A stretch of 64,000 nucleotides of DNA from Chondrosia reniformis (lineage: Eukaryota; Porifera; Demospongiae; Chondrillida; Chondrillidae): contig OX359195.1 in the NCBI GenBank assembly GCA_947172415.1, positions 7,247,001 to 7,311,000 of the forward strand. Direction: 5' to 3'. The translations under genes and the position numbers were made by a program. Positions 52,701 through 63,664 of the stretch are shown in pieces. The notes under the pieces are model-generated. The model searched no databases. It worked only from the letters and a program-made list of their open reading frames with translations, and was not told where the DNA came from. Within the stretch, counting starts at the first letter, position 1, and every line of letters begins with the position of its first letter.

Positions 52701-55700
52701 CTTCACTATAATAGGATGAATGTATTGGTTGCTGTTCAGAAGAGACCATTAGTGAAAATATAAATTGGGAAACAACCCTCCATGGCTTTACAGCAGAAAT
52801 TACCTGTTCTAGTATTCAAAGTAACTTTTCTGATGCCATTGCTTCAAGAAGGTGCAGTAATAGAGGAAAATGGGAGAGAGTAGACATTTCTTTATGCACA
52901 TTTAAGAATGGAACTGTGAAGGACAGGATTTTAGTTATTAATCCTACAGAAAAAGTGCCTAAAAATAGTAGTCTGAATGCCACAATATCCAAAGTTAAGA
53001 AAGATTTTGAGATTAAGGTTTGATTTTTACTATACAGAAACTTAATACTGTTTAGTATTATATGTATATACCTCACATTTGCTAGAGTAAGAGTTGTATT
53101 TTTGCTTAAAATGTCCACTTTATTGTTTATATTAATATGCGTAGAATATCTATATAGTGCATGTACGTATGTTATCTACGTATACAGTGCATTTATTTAC
53201 TGACAATTTTAGGTTGAAAATACTCTTAAAAACTCCAGCAATGGTTCTGCTAACACCAACTTTACAGTACAAGTTATATCTACTGATAACTCAACGCTAA
53301 CTGTAGTTGTTATATTTGATGAGAAAGTAGACATTGACCCAGAAGAAATTCCCCAAGACAATGTGTCAGACATTTTTATTCCTTCAGGTATGGAATATAC
53401 TTATGTATTTATGTCCTGTTAATTGCTATAATTGATGACCAATATAGATAAATGTTAGCAAAAGCAAATATTGTTCTTACATTAAAATAGATAAATGTTC
53501 TTGTGAGGAAAGCTCAATGAGAGAAATAGTAACTAGATTATGTATTGGTGTTGGGAGATCATGTGACTGCACTGGAAAGTCTGGATGCAGGGTGAGTGTG
53601 TTATACATTTATGTCCAAGTGTGCATATACGTATGTCTGCTACATGTTCATGCTAGACCAGAAAGACATTATCCTGTAGGGATGACCTTTTTCAAAATAT
53701 TATATAAATGGTTCAGGTGTGGTGTGTATGTACATACATAGTTATATGTATACATGTACATTTATTTCAGACTCAAGACTGTATATATAGCAAATTAAAG
53801 TGACATAATTTCATGTTAATTATGTGCATTTTATTTTTTCATGAATTTCCCCAAACTCAGTGTATTCCTCCATTTATAAGTAATGTGGATAGGAATTGTG
53901 AACTGGATAGCGATCTAGATGGAATTCCAGATTCTATGGTAAATAACAGTATGTCTTTTGTATAGATAAAACTAGTTGTATGCAACACATTATGCGTACG
54001 TATATGCTTATAAACATGTTCTTCCATTTAGGATCCTTGTCCTTCTGTGGCTGGAATATGCCCAAGTAAGGATATTATCGCAAATGGCATAGCACACATA
54101 AAGAGCTATATTGTGTATATATGTATATGTATATGAAGTAATAAAGGGTACTTGTAACCAATTCGTATGTACTAGTAGCACCCCAGATATCACCCGGTTG
54201 CCCTGATAATGTGATGTATATGTATATAGATGTGACTATCGATGGAGAATGCAGTGCAGAGACAGATTCTGTTTGGCAACTAAACTGGCCTCGTATTGGT
54301 CTTGGAGAAATAGCCCACACACTCTGTCCATCAAGAGGAATGAGTGGAGCATTAGGTACGTACGTACATTATTTATAGTATAGTATATGTATAGCTGTAT
54401 GTGTAAATTTATATTCAAAAGCTATGTCATATATAATAATACTTGTACTATATACAGTGTATATGTGCATATTTAGATTATGCATCCAGAAAATGCCAAA
54501 CAGATGGTATTTGGGAGCCTGTAGATGCCAGTCAATGTGAATCGCAAGAGTTTAAGGATGTTGGATTTAAAGTAAAAATAATAGTCATTATAAATATACA
54601 GTATGTGGTTTTATCAGATACGTTAAAGTACGTGTATATTTCATAATTTCTGATGTATACACTCTAAATTAAATCCTAATTATCCTTAATTATCAATTTG
54701 TGTACAATTTATATTTTATAAGAAAGAATATTCATTTTGTTAAACTCTATTAGGTAGACACATTGAAGGACAGCCTCAAGGACTCAAACGCTACTAATCA
54801 ATCTTTGTCAGAGCCGGCTAGAAAACTAATTAGAAATTTGACAGAAGACCTTAGCTTGATTACTGCCCAGCAGAATAATACTAATACATCTACTACTATT
54901 CTTCCAAAGGATTTAAAAACATTGGTTGATGTTTTAGATGGAATTTCAAAGTACACATGCTAATGCAGTGATATGTGTACATATGAATCATTATATATGT
55001 CTAAAGACATTAACATGCCACATACTAGTATATGTATGTTATCTTTATAATACAGCTTTAGCAGAGACAATGATCTATTTGATCCACAGAGTCCTGAAAC
55101 TAACAAAACTATAAATGTAAGGATACATGTACATACCTTGAAATTAATTATTTATACCCCGTTGCCATGGCAATTAACTGATAACGCACTCTCTGCCATA
55201 TATTAAGTACAGTATTATTTGATGAAGATATACAGTGTGACCGAATCAATTCCACTTTTTAGCCACGTTGATTTCAGGCTTCCTGATTGCCATGGCGATG
55301 GTGTAGAAATTAGTTATAGCCCATCACCTCAGACTTAACTTCTACCAAAATATAATTAATTACTCATTGACAACCTCAGCCTCATATTATCTTTCATTTA
55401 TATATATATAGTCCTTGCCTCTGGGCTATAGCTAATATACAAAATGTGTATATATATAGTTTAACACCCTTTAGAATGTTGCTAATGTATTGAGTAATAT
55501 ATTGGAAGAAAATAACAGAGCAGCCTTTGATCAAAACATGAAGAATGCAGAAAAGAATGAGACTACATTATCAACTTCAATCTTAGAATCAACAGAGGAA
55601 GTTGCTACTGGCATGACTCAGACATTAACAAAATCTAAAATCAATATTGTTCTCAGTAGACCCAATTTTGGTGGGTACTATATACTCCTATATAAATGTA

Positions 55701-58700
55701 TATATACACACTGCAATACATATCCATATTAATGTCTTACTTACATTCAGGATTAGAAGGAAATAAAATAAATTTCAAGAAGAGATCATCACCAGTTTTG
55801 TTCCCTGGCAGCATTGGCCTTGGAAACTTTAGAAATAAAGAGCTCATACCAAGAATAACAATTCCACCAAGTTTTATTAAAAAGGCAGTAGAAAAACCAA
55901 AGAATCCATCACGTATGTATTATGTTTACATGTCTTCTCTTGATCAATTGTATACATACGTGATGGTGAGACATGTTTTTGTGTGTGTAATGCAGGGGTT
56001 ATAGATGACTAATAATTACCGTATCTTAACATTAATAGTGTTACCCTGTATATCATTAGACGTAGAGATTGTAGTTGTAGTAGAGTTGCTAGGTTGTTGT
56101 TTGATGACCAATCCCTTTCGAAAGTTTGGGTATTTGGTAACTTAGCGACTCCAGAATACCCAGTGCTACTGATGAGGAGTGGTATTCTCCGAAAAGGCCT
56201 TCTAGCACATTGGTATAGTTGTGAGTACATATAGTCTACTGCTCTAAGACCTTTCTTTCAATTGTATACATAGTTATATATATCATCTAAAATGCATTTC
56301 AGCTACAAGTGAACCAGTAACTACACCTTCAATCACTGTTCCTCCAACTACTGCTGAACCTGTGACAACGCCTCCTCAAAATGACGAAGTAGCAGAAGAA
56401 GAAGAAACAGTTAATGTTGTGAATTTTGTTATGAATAACATAGAAGAACTCCTACCACCAGAAATTTCAAAAGAGGAGTGAGTTTCTTTTATTTGTACGT
56501 CCACATATAATACATATGTATGTCCGTTTTATATATGCGTATGTATTTTAATATCAACTCAACATGTAATTAAGTATACATTATTTATTGTATATAGTAT
56601 ACTTGTTTCATCCATATACATGTATGTACATAAGTACATATTAATACGTACATAACCAATATCCATGTATTTGTACACTGCAGCGATGTCTCAGAAAAGT
56701 TGACTAAAGGTTTACCTCTGGTATTTTCAGACAAAGAGTGAGCATCTTTTTGTGAAATATTGTATATGATACTACGTATGTGATATGTTATTTTTCTGTT
56801 GATAAATACTGTCCATTATTTTGTTGCCAAAGGAAGCACAACTTTCCTGAAAATGCCACTATAGTGCCAGCATCTTTGGTTGTGTCCAGTCAAATTCAAG
56901 GCTTCAAGAACCCATCTGTTTCAAAAGCTGATGAGAAAGTTCAGATTGATTTTGATTTGAAAGTATGCAAACCAGACATACGTACACATATACTGTACAC
57001 GTGTAGCGATTAAGTATATATACCTGTATTATTGTACATGTATACATGCATACCTGCATATATAGACATTTATATAAATACACATATATACATACGTACG
57101 TACGTAATATATACGTATATTTAGAACACAATCTATGCTATTCAAGTTCCTGATGGAATGAAACTAGAGTATACTTGTGTGTTCTGGGACTTTGGGGCCA
57201 ACGGTGGAAGTGGAGGGTGGTCTACTAAAGGAGTTAAGCTCTCTAAGCAGATATTCAATGAGACTACAAAGAGAACTCAAGTGACTTGTGAAAGTACACA
57301 TTTAACTAGTTTTGTGGTCCTAGTGTCAGTTACAGATGAAGCAGTGAGTTATGCATGCAATCTCAATATTCCCGTGTGGCCATCTTCAAGTGTCTTGCAG
57401 TTCCCTGTTAAATAGTTCTTCACTTAATTCCTCCTCCCACCTACGCTGTAGCCAACCAGTACTCTAGGTTTTAATGTTCTGACCTACATTGGATGTGGTA
57501 TCTCATTGATATGTCTCCTTCTATCAATAATATTCTTCCTAAGTCTGAGGTAAGTTTATTGCAGTAGGCAATAGCAGCATGCAGTAATCTTACTCAATTT
57601 TAAATGTCTTTTATTAGATACAGATCTCAGTTTATATCTATATCTAATATAGATTTGCGTAATACATACGTACATATGTACGTACACACATATATTTATT
57701 TAGGAAGGAATTAATAAAGAAGGTTCACAATTATGTGCATTTGAATCTCTGTATTGCTCTGACATTTGGACTAATCATATTCCTGGCTGGAATAGACACT
57801 GCAACAGCAGTTCCAGTGAGTTAAGCACATCTATATAATTATTATAGCTACCTTTCAATTCCTTTCATGAATACTATTATAATTATTCTTCAATTTTGAC
57901 TGTATCTATTAGATTGCCTGTAAAGTAGTGACCGCTCTGATGCACTACTTCTTCCTATCAGTGTTCACTTGGTCACTCTGTGAAGGAGTTCTCATCTACA
58001 ACCTTCTTGTTAAAGTGTTTGGAGCTAATGAAAAGAAGTGGATCTACATCTACACTGCACTTGGATGGGGTATATACATTGCTAATCATGCAGTCTATAT
58101 ACTGCCTGCATACATACATGGTTATCTTAGGGCTAAACGGAATGTCTTCTTTCTACAGGTCTACCAATTCCAATTGTGGTAGTTTCAGCTGCTGTAAGGC
58201 ATGAGTTTTATTTCAGGAGAGCTTCTTTTGACACTGAAAATTCTTTTTATGACCATATACAGGCGTAAGCATACACAACCAACCAATTGGTAAAATTTAA
58301 TATATACGTATGTAATGTACATTAGTTAAAGTCCATAGTCAAATGTCTACATTTCCATTACTTTACTTCTAGATGTTGGCTCCCACCTCATCTTGGTCTA
58401 ATTTGGGCTTTTGTAGGACCTATGATTCTCATAGTATTGGTAATTTGCAACTTGATGAATTTATTTGGATGTATATAGATCCCAATTATATATATGTTGT
58501 ATACATATATAACTGGATACACTTAGGTAAATGCAATACTCCTGACTATTAGTATGAGAGGTTTAGCTAGAAACAGGAACACGGACTCAAAACCTGGTAA
58601 AAAGAAATTTATTGAAACTGGAAAGTGAGTAAATATTGTTTTTTCATTTTTCACTTACAAATTCTACTATTATATTTCAAAGAAAGTTTAATTTCAATTT

Positions 58701-59826
58701 GCCAACATGCAGGCAGCTTCTGAAGACTGTGGTCATCTTGCTTCCTCTGTTCTGCTTCACATGGATCATTGGTTTGTTTGCAGTGGCACCTGAAGCTCAA
58801 GTGTTTGCATACATCTTTATTGTGTCCAACACCTTACAGGTAAATTGAGCTCATATGTATGTAAATACATGTACAAAATACCTTTATATATATATACACA
58901 CATTCACCATCATCAAATACGTACATTAAGTATATATGCACAGGCAATTATATTTTCTCAATACTATGTATAATGTTTATTCTCTAGGGGCTCTTTATAT
59001 TTTTGCTTCATGTTGTAAGAAACGAAAAAGTTTGGAGTAAGATAAAGAAATGTCTTCCTGAATGTAAAATAAAGGTTAGTATTCTATATTCATACACATA
59101 CAGTATGCATAATGTTAATATTAAATGTGCATATTATTTACCTTCAATTAAATATATACAACACATTTGTTTTCCTTAGGGAATTACCAGCTTCACAAGC
59201 AAAGGTATGTACTGTATTATAATAATGTAATTTTCCAGTAAAGGGAACATATATATATATATATATATATATAAACTTTATGATGATATGCCCATTTTGT
59301 TTCTAGGTCCTTTCTTGGAGCCATATGAATTATTTAATTATTTATTTATTTATATTATTTATATTAGATTACCTTAGTATATTGTAACTTGCACTGTATA
59401 TACTATAGCTAGAATTATAAAATGTAAATTCTGAATGCATCATGCTAATAGATATGTATATGCATGCTTAATATGTAAACCTGTCATTGTTTATATTTCT
59501 GTCTGTATGTAGGCACTGATTCAACTGGTCATTCTACAATGAAGTCTAATTTGTATATGAGTAGCCCTATAAAAATGACCAGTTCAGTTGGAGAAGGTTA
59601 CGATTTGATTGTAAAAAAGGAGGAAGATAATGACAGTATTAAAGAAGGTAAAGAGTTAGAGATGAAACTTGATAATGTTCATGATTATGAAGAAGTCGAT
59701 AAAGGTGCCACCACATTCGGTAAAACAGAAACAGTTGAAAGTACAGAGTCAAAGAAGGAAGAAGATATGGAAGCAACTAATTATAGAGTTGCTAATGAGA
59801 GTGATGAAGCAATCACAGCAGTTTGA
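34702..59826 (+). CDS. giant SRCR/FN3 adhesion G-protein-coupled receptor
   Basis: Surface receptor predicted to bind extracellular ligands and signal through G proteins after GPS self-cleavage. Coding exons: 34702-34765 (signal), 36400-36459, five SRCR 37314-37625, 37828-38148, 38228-38557, 38635-38949, 39196-39519; FN3 39818-40114; twelve FN3 40764-45937; eight FN3 46269-50384; 50507-50527, 50688-50723, 50837-50899; 51269-51489, 51558-51684, 52013-52137, 52546-52623, 52715-53017, 53213-53387, 53491-53591, 53861-53938, 54032-54065, 54230-54355, 54477-54571, 54754-54950, 55056-55116, 55475-55670, 55751-55912, 56303-56477, 56684-56737, 56833-56962, 57125-57343, 57452-57549, 57704-57815, 57913-58069, 58159-58264, 58373-58439, 58527-58624, 58713-58839, 58988-59074, 59180-59204, 59513-59826. 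Summed they keep one frame, 3,936 aa. That the whole run is one transcript is inferred from phase continuity. Confidence 0.82.
34840..34994 (+). other. possible alternative second exon giving a 72-aa membrane protein
   Basis: Joined in frame to the signal exon 34702-34765, this stretch reads [18 protein letters not shown] onward to a TAA at 34992-34994. It would make a short protein of about 72 aa with one hydrophobic segment. The acceptor is CATATATAG. The alternative is plain intron sequence. The main receptor skips it and uses 36400. Confidence 0.35.
35573..35702 (-). repeat. tRNA-derived SINE, copy 4 (GPCR intron)
   Basis: AACACGAAACGGAAGTAAC, TGGGAATTGAACCAATAAT, ACCGGTTATGACCACTTGTG and TTTGCCACTGAGTTTAACC match the family at 9697. 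The B box (minus GGTTCAATTCCCAG) is well preserved. Confidence 0.7.
35890..36265 (-). mobile_element. LINE (non-LTR retrotransposon) fragment, C-terminal end of the polyprotein
   Basis: The minus strand encodes about 120 aa containing [50 protein letters not shown] and [10 protein letters not shown]. The pattern RxxxLGHVLRM...GRRG...DRxxWR is typical of the region after the reverse transcriptase domain in many LINEs. No RT core or endonuclease is present, so this is a 5'-truncated copy. It sits in the intron before exon 36400. Confidence 0.8.
37314..39519 (+). other. SRCR domain block (5 exons, 5 domains)
   Basis: Each exon encodes one scavenger receptor Cys-rich domain of about 105-110 aa, all flanked by phase-1 introns. 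All five have the VRL...G.VEV opening, WGT(I/V)C(D/N)D, (V/I)(I/V)C.MLG, W or L-D-x-V-x-C and C.H......C.H..D.GV.C. Six core cysteines are visible per domain, as in group A, but each domain sits in one exon, as is usual for group B. Confidence 0.93.
39575..39700 (+). repeat. dispersed repeat R1, copy in GPCR intron
   Basis: It shares CCATTTTCCTACATG, GAGCCTATAGGGGAACTAAA, GAGAGCTTTGGATGAAGATA and CAGGAGTCTTTTCTTC with the other R1 copies. It lies between SRCR5 and the first FN3 exon. Confidence 0.8.
40115..40763. other. intron before the FN3 array
   Basis: An intron of about 650 bp, AT-rich, with TACGTA-type strings near its start. No repeat family or gene was recognised. Confidence 0.5.
40764..45937 (+). 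repeat. tandem array of 12 near-identical FN3 exons (higher-order dimer repeat)
   Basis: Exons of exactly 291 bp start at 40764, 41217, 41661, 42105, 42548, 42992, 43435, 43876, 44319, 44763, 45207 and 45647. Introns of about 150 bp are nearly identical too. Two types alternate. A has [30 protein letters not shown] and SVYNV. B has [30 protein letters not shown] and SVFNV. The A+B unit is about 887 bp. The first two and last two exons are mixed or older forms; the middle eight are nearly clean dimers. Each exon encodes one FN3 domain, phase 1 to phase 1, so changes in copy number keep the frame. Confidence 0.96.
46113..46195. mobile_element. miniature foldback with the core motif
   Basis: GTAACAGCAACATTAGATCT at the left and AGATCTAATGTGGCTGTTGC at the right form imperfect inverted ends around TTTCAACCCATAGGTCTTCA and TCAGCAG. 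The whole is about 83 bp, in a GPCR intron. Confidence 0.75.
47138..47216. repeat. 23-bp minisatellite starting at an FN3 exon donor
   Basis: About 3.5 copies of TAAGTGTCAAAAGCTGCTCT+AAA begin with the intron's own first bases (donor GTAAGTCAGCTGCTCTAAA at 47137). Confidence 0.9.
47418..47560 (+). repeat. dispersed repeat R1, copy in GPCR intron
   Basis: TACCATTTTCCTACATGCTA, AAAAGCCTATAGGGGAACTG, GAAGATACAGGAGTCTTTTC and TTCTCCACTGGGTCAGA match the family. The GAGAGCTTTGGAT stretch is shortened. Confidence 0.8.
50870..51202. repeat. 32-bp minisatellite, about 9 copies, containing the linker exon donor junction
   Basis: The exon 50837-50899 ends CCTACCCCACCCCCACCTA before GTAAGTTA. The same 19 exon bases plus 13 intron bases (GTAAGTTATATTT) recur about nine more times with a 32-bp period (first spacing 40, one copy a base shorter). 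Every copy therefore has the complete 5' splice site. Reading through from the exon meets a TAG in the next copy. Confidence 0.95.
51708..51826. mobile_element. small foldback with the core motif
   Basis: CTTTTGGGATGGTACATCC at the left and GAGGTATCATCCCAAAG at the right form inverted ends around AAACATTTCGACCCTGGGGA and TCTTCTTCAG. It lies in a GPCR intron. Confidence 0.7.
52385..52515 (+). repeat. 10-bp simple repeat and degenerate R1 fragment
   Basis: ACCTATGACC-type decamer repeated about four times at 52390-52430, then an R1-like stretch (AGATAGGGAATTAAACATAA, GAGTTTTGGATATAGA, TCTGTTCCACTGGGT). It ends shortly before exon 52546. Confidence 0.6.
57125..57343 (+). other. GPS (GPCR proteolysis site) exon
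   Basis: [23 protein letters not shown] and [17 protein letters not shown] fit the GPS pattern. The HL/T cleavage tripeptide is intact. Two of the usual four cysteines are absent (GC is GV; CxC is CES), so only the first and third remain. Confidence 0.9.
57452..59074 (+). other. seven-transmembrane region, family B2 (adhesion)
   Basis: TM1 [23 protein letters not shown]2 [21 protein letters not shown]3 [21 protein letters not shown]4 from [21 protein letters not shown]2 CW (ACWLPP) into TM5 [18 protein letters not shown]6 [22 protein letters not shown]7 [18 protein letters not shown]. These match adhesion GPCR consensus (WxxCE in TM3, CW in ECL2, QG in TM7). Confidence 0.95.
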
Positions 59827-60278
59827 TATTAATACGTATGTATCACATGTGTGCATCAATATTGGAATGTGTGTAATTATAACATATACGTACATATGCA
59901 TTACTGTTTACTACGAATGATTGTTTACACTTGTTTAATTTTGATAATAATTTCAGCCTAAATACTTTAATAAAATGTGTATTAATGATCATGGTATAAC
60001 AGTGCTAACTAATTTTTAAAATGGATATTTGATATATGTATATACATACGTATATTCGCTGTAAAAGGGAAGGAAATAATGTAGGAAAAACATACGTATG
60101 GTGGTTGTGTTTCCTGTCTAGTATATATAGCATCTCTTATAAATAGAACTAGCTAGGTTACAAAATCTGATCCTGATCCACTTATAATTCAAATCATCTG
60201 CTGGCAGTATACTAAAACCCGAGAGCATTATTTGAAGTATTGAAATTTTTGGTGTCTTGACAACTGGAATTGCCAAAA
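59827..60278. other. intergenic gap after the GPCR
   Basis: About 450 bp. It holds a likely poly(A) signal AATAAA at 59969-59974, 143 bases after the stop, and must contain the promoter of the next gene. Nothing else was recognised. Confidence 0.5.
59969..59974 (+). terminator. putative polyadenylation signal of the GPCR
   Basis: AATAAA in CTTTAATAAAATGTG, 143 bases downstream of the TGA at 59824-59826. Confidence 0.5.
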
Positions 60279-63200
60279 ATGATTGGTCATTCTTCTACTA
60301 GTGGAAGTGTGCTTAAGCTTGTTGTGTTGCTGTTATTTAAAGGTAAAGGAGCTGTAAATATACGTACTACATTTTATTACAATAATTTCCTTTCCTTAGC
60401 TTCATTATATAATTAAATCCTATGTCCATGCAAAAAATTTGGATATATTATTAACATAATATATGGTCAAGGCTTACCATAAAAGGCAAACTTAATATGA
60501 CTTGTATCATAGAATTTGTTCTTCTATTACAATTATACGTATATATATATGTATAGAAGCCAACTAATACTACATAATGTACATATACATGACAGCTCTG
60601 AGAATCTTTTGTATGAATTATATAAACTGTCTAACTTACCTTGCAAATTACACTTTTTTATTCTCACTGTATTCTGTGTATATAGCATATATACTACATC
60701 TATAAATCAATTAGAGTTATATGAATATACATATATATACATATATGACAATATAAATTGTATATATAATTCAATATTTATGGCAATATACTTACATACA
60801 TACGTATATACCTTATTAATTAATTTCAATTATGAATTTCCTCTATAACTTCAGAGGAATCAGTAGTCATGCGAAACTGATGAATAACATGTTTTTCTCT
60901 TGTGTTATACTTGACCAATGAAGTATTTTGTGGTGCTTGTCAGATAACTGGCCATGGGTAGCTTATATTTCCTATTATTTTGACATCTCTATAGCTGTTA
61001 TTTGGTTCATCTCATTTTATTGCTATAAATTGACCATCTCATTTTGTATTTGGATAGCAGTGTATAGTGTTTAAAGGATAAATGTTTTACATAAAGAGGG
61101 AATGGATCCGGAGAGGTGCAGGCAGTACATATTCATGCTCAAACTAATTAATAACTAACTAATAGACAATCTATAAACTGTCACCATCTAACACCTACGT
61201 ACGTATATAGACGAAAACTATGTTATACATAATACTTATATGTACTATGTAATTAGGCCAGCATGGATGATAGGGTTTGGTCATTATCTATATATATAAT
61301 ATTATTTACTACCTAGAGTAGTGTAAGTTACAAATATATATGTAGAGTACTAACAACACTACAACCAAGTACTACTTAGTGCAAGTTACAAATTGCTCTG
61401 ATCTCTAGGAAAGTTATATATAATCAAGTACGTATAAACATTACCTATATAGTCCAAATATGTAATTACTGCACTGTATAGTGTATATATCATACACCAT
61501 AAAATGTATCATAGAAGATATTATTCTACCAGCTAAGTGACTGAAGTCTAATCTGGCTGGTTGGTGTATTATTAGTGATTATTCACTTGTTGCATCATAG
61601 CCTTTGCAGGTTTAGTCCTCATATTATACAAGTTATTGTTCAATGCATTGTCAAAGTTATTTCATCTTGTTTATGATCTTGTATATATGTACATGTATAT
61701 ACTGTAAGTAAATAAAGTGAAGTTAATGTTGCTTTTGCAGTGATTGAAAGTCCATCTCCAACAAGAGTAACTGTTGGGAATAGCTCTGTCACTAGTACTC
61801 TTACACCTTCCATTAACAAATCAGTAGAGCTGCAGTGTTTTAATAAAAATGCATTTACACACAAAGAGTGGTACACTACTGGAAGTGAAGTAAATCCCAC
61901 TTCAAATGAAATAACAACCAAATCTGGAAATACTAGGATATTGGCTTTCTCTTCATTTGCTCCACGTCATGCTGGAACATACACTTGTTTGGCATCTTCT
62001 AGTGGTGATACTCAGACCAAGACAACATATGCTGTCATCCTTGGTGAGTATATATAATTGTAGTATATAATATTTCCCTTATTCCATGTAATAGAATTTT
62101 AAGTACATATTATATACTTTTGATATGTTTGTTTGCATGCATGTTTATGCATGAAGTTGCTTAAATATTTTACTGATTCTATCTATAGAACTATTTCAAA
62201 TAAAAGCTGCATGCATATGCACTGTCTGTCTCTGTATATTATTATTGATTATTGATTTAAGTGCACTGTGTGACGTACACACTATAGGGATACATGGCCC
62301 CATACAATGATGAAAACTTATTGTGTATATAAATTACAGTAGAACCCAGTTATGACCATATTTGGGCCCAACCTGTAGTGGGTAGGTGATCTTTATGTTA
62401 TATATGCATTGCTCCTCAAAACATGTATATAAACATAAGAATAGAATATATAATTTTTACTATCAAAGTACAGCAACTAAATTCATGTGGGGTGAGGATT
62501 TTTGTGATTATATTTTCGTGAAGCTCTTAGTGTGCCCGTGCTATCAACATGCAGCTAGAGTAATCAGACGTTTACCTTGTCTCGCTACTGGCGCTCTGGA
62601 AGAGCACTGCTGACAGGCTCTAGATATGTCTTCGTTTTATCTACGACTGCGTTCGTGGGTGTCACGTATTTAAACACGGATATCTGGTCGGCTTCGATAG
62701 GAGCAGTTCTGCATTGCGAACGGGAAGCTAGGAGTTGGCGTTCTGCGTATATACCATACTACGGTGGTACACGATTACACGAGATAGGTCTGTGAATTTT
62801 CACGTTTTTATTTTGAAAAATTGCGAAATTTACTTCCCGGTGAAAATTTGGATAATAACTGATTTGCGTTTTCCAACTCTGCACTGTTCTGCGATAAGTA
62901 ATTCATACGTTAGATTGCATGGAGCTCGAATAATGGTTGCTTATCCTATTTAAATTCATGTAGTTAATCCCTCAGCAATTAACGCAATTACAGTTGGCAG
63001 GACTGATGATCCAGCTACTCCTATCACTATAACACCTACCCTCAGTCAACCTATAAAGTTGGAATGTGAAAGGAATGGTACCGGTATAGGAAAGAACTGG
63101 TTCACTGATGGAAATAAAACAGTGGCTAACACTTTTGGATCTCTCTGCAATATAGGCGGCAGGACAATAATTATTTCAACCTTTAGTTCAATTCATACAA

Positions 63201-63663
63201 GTACATACACATGTAATGTGAATAATACTGAATATCCAGTAATACTAGGTTAGTGATGCAATAAATTAGAGTATTTGCCTATTGGAATGTTACTTCAAGA
63301 TAATTTGTAAGGCCATCTTAATTCCCATTTTCACAGAAACTCCACCTCCTCCACCTAGTATACCTAAACCAACTAAAGTTAAAAACATCACAATAACTGA
63401 TTCAGGAGAAACCTTACAATTGAATGTTTCATGGATCCCGCCTTCAGGAGAAGATCTTAAAAATTATTTATATGTAGTTATGTATTCAACTAAAAGAGGT
63501 AATAAAACAGATCCACCATCTGATGCTATGAAGAGATCAGGAATTAAAGATACATACACTATACTGACTGGACTTCAATCAAATGCCACATACTATGTTT
63601 GGGTAGCAGCTGAAATCCTTGGAGCCAGAGTTCAAGGAGAATATAGGAGAACTTCATTTGAGG
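60279..63663 (+). CDS. Ig/FN3 surface or secreted protein, 5' part (continues beyond window)
   Basis: Signal exon 60279-60342 (MIGHSSTSGSVLKLVVLLLF), Ig-like exon 61741-62043 (VELQCFNKN, then HAGTYTCLASS), second Ig-like exon 62964-63248 (IKLECERNG, then STYTCNVNN), then FN3 exon 63337-63663 with a proline-rich lead (ETPPPPPSIPKPTKV) and YYVWVAAEILGARVQGEY. All junctions are phase 1, as in the GPCR upstream. The FN3 resembles the first FN3 of that receptor (YYVWVAA). The right edge cuts the gene. It may be another adhesion GPCR or a cell-adhesion protein; this cannot be decided here. Confidence 0.78.
60343..61740. other. 1.4-kb first intron of the Ig/FN3 gene
   Basis: AT-rich, many TACGTATATA strings. 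No gene or repeat family was recognised. The acceptor is GCTTTTGCAG at 61731-61740. Confidence 0.5.
62560..62960. other. CpG-rich patch in an intron
   Basis: About 400 bp with many CpGs outside the TACGTA context (CTCGCTACTGGCGCTC, CTACGACTGCGTTCGTGG, GGTCGGCTTCGATAGG, GCGAACGGG, TTGCGAAATTTAC). It contrasts with the CpG-poor introns around it. It could be a recent insertion or an internal promoter. No ORF with known homology was recognised. Confidence 0.5.
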
Positions 63664-63664
63664 G

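Larger units (their letters stand above)
51269..54571 (+). other. three tandem hormone-receptor-like Cys modules with Ca-loop-like DxDxDGIPDS
   Basis: Module 1 begins [15 protein letters not shown] and has [18 protein letters not shown], later [14 protein letters not shown]. Module 2 begins [10 protein letters not shown] and has [19 protein letters not shown], later [14 protein letters not shown]. Module 3 begins [11 protein letters not shown] and has [16 protein letters not shown] plus [17 protein letters not shown], the recognisable HormR (HRM) domain of adhesion GPCRs. The C...G.W...D.S.C ending is common to all three. Confidence 0.75.

Noticed and set aside
60516-60848. 110-aa open frame rich in Tyr and Ile
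   Set aside because: AT-rich low-complexity intron sequence with no domain and no splice logic.
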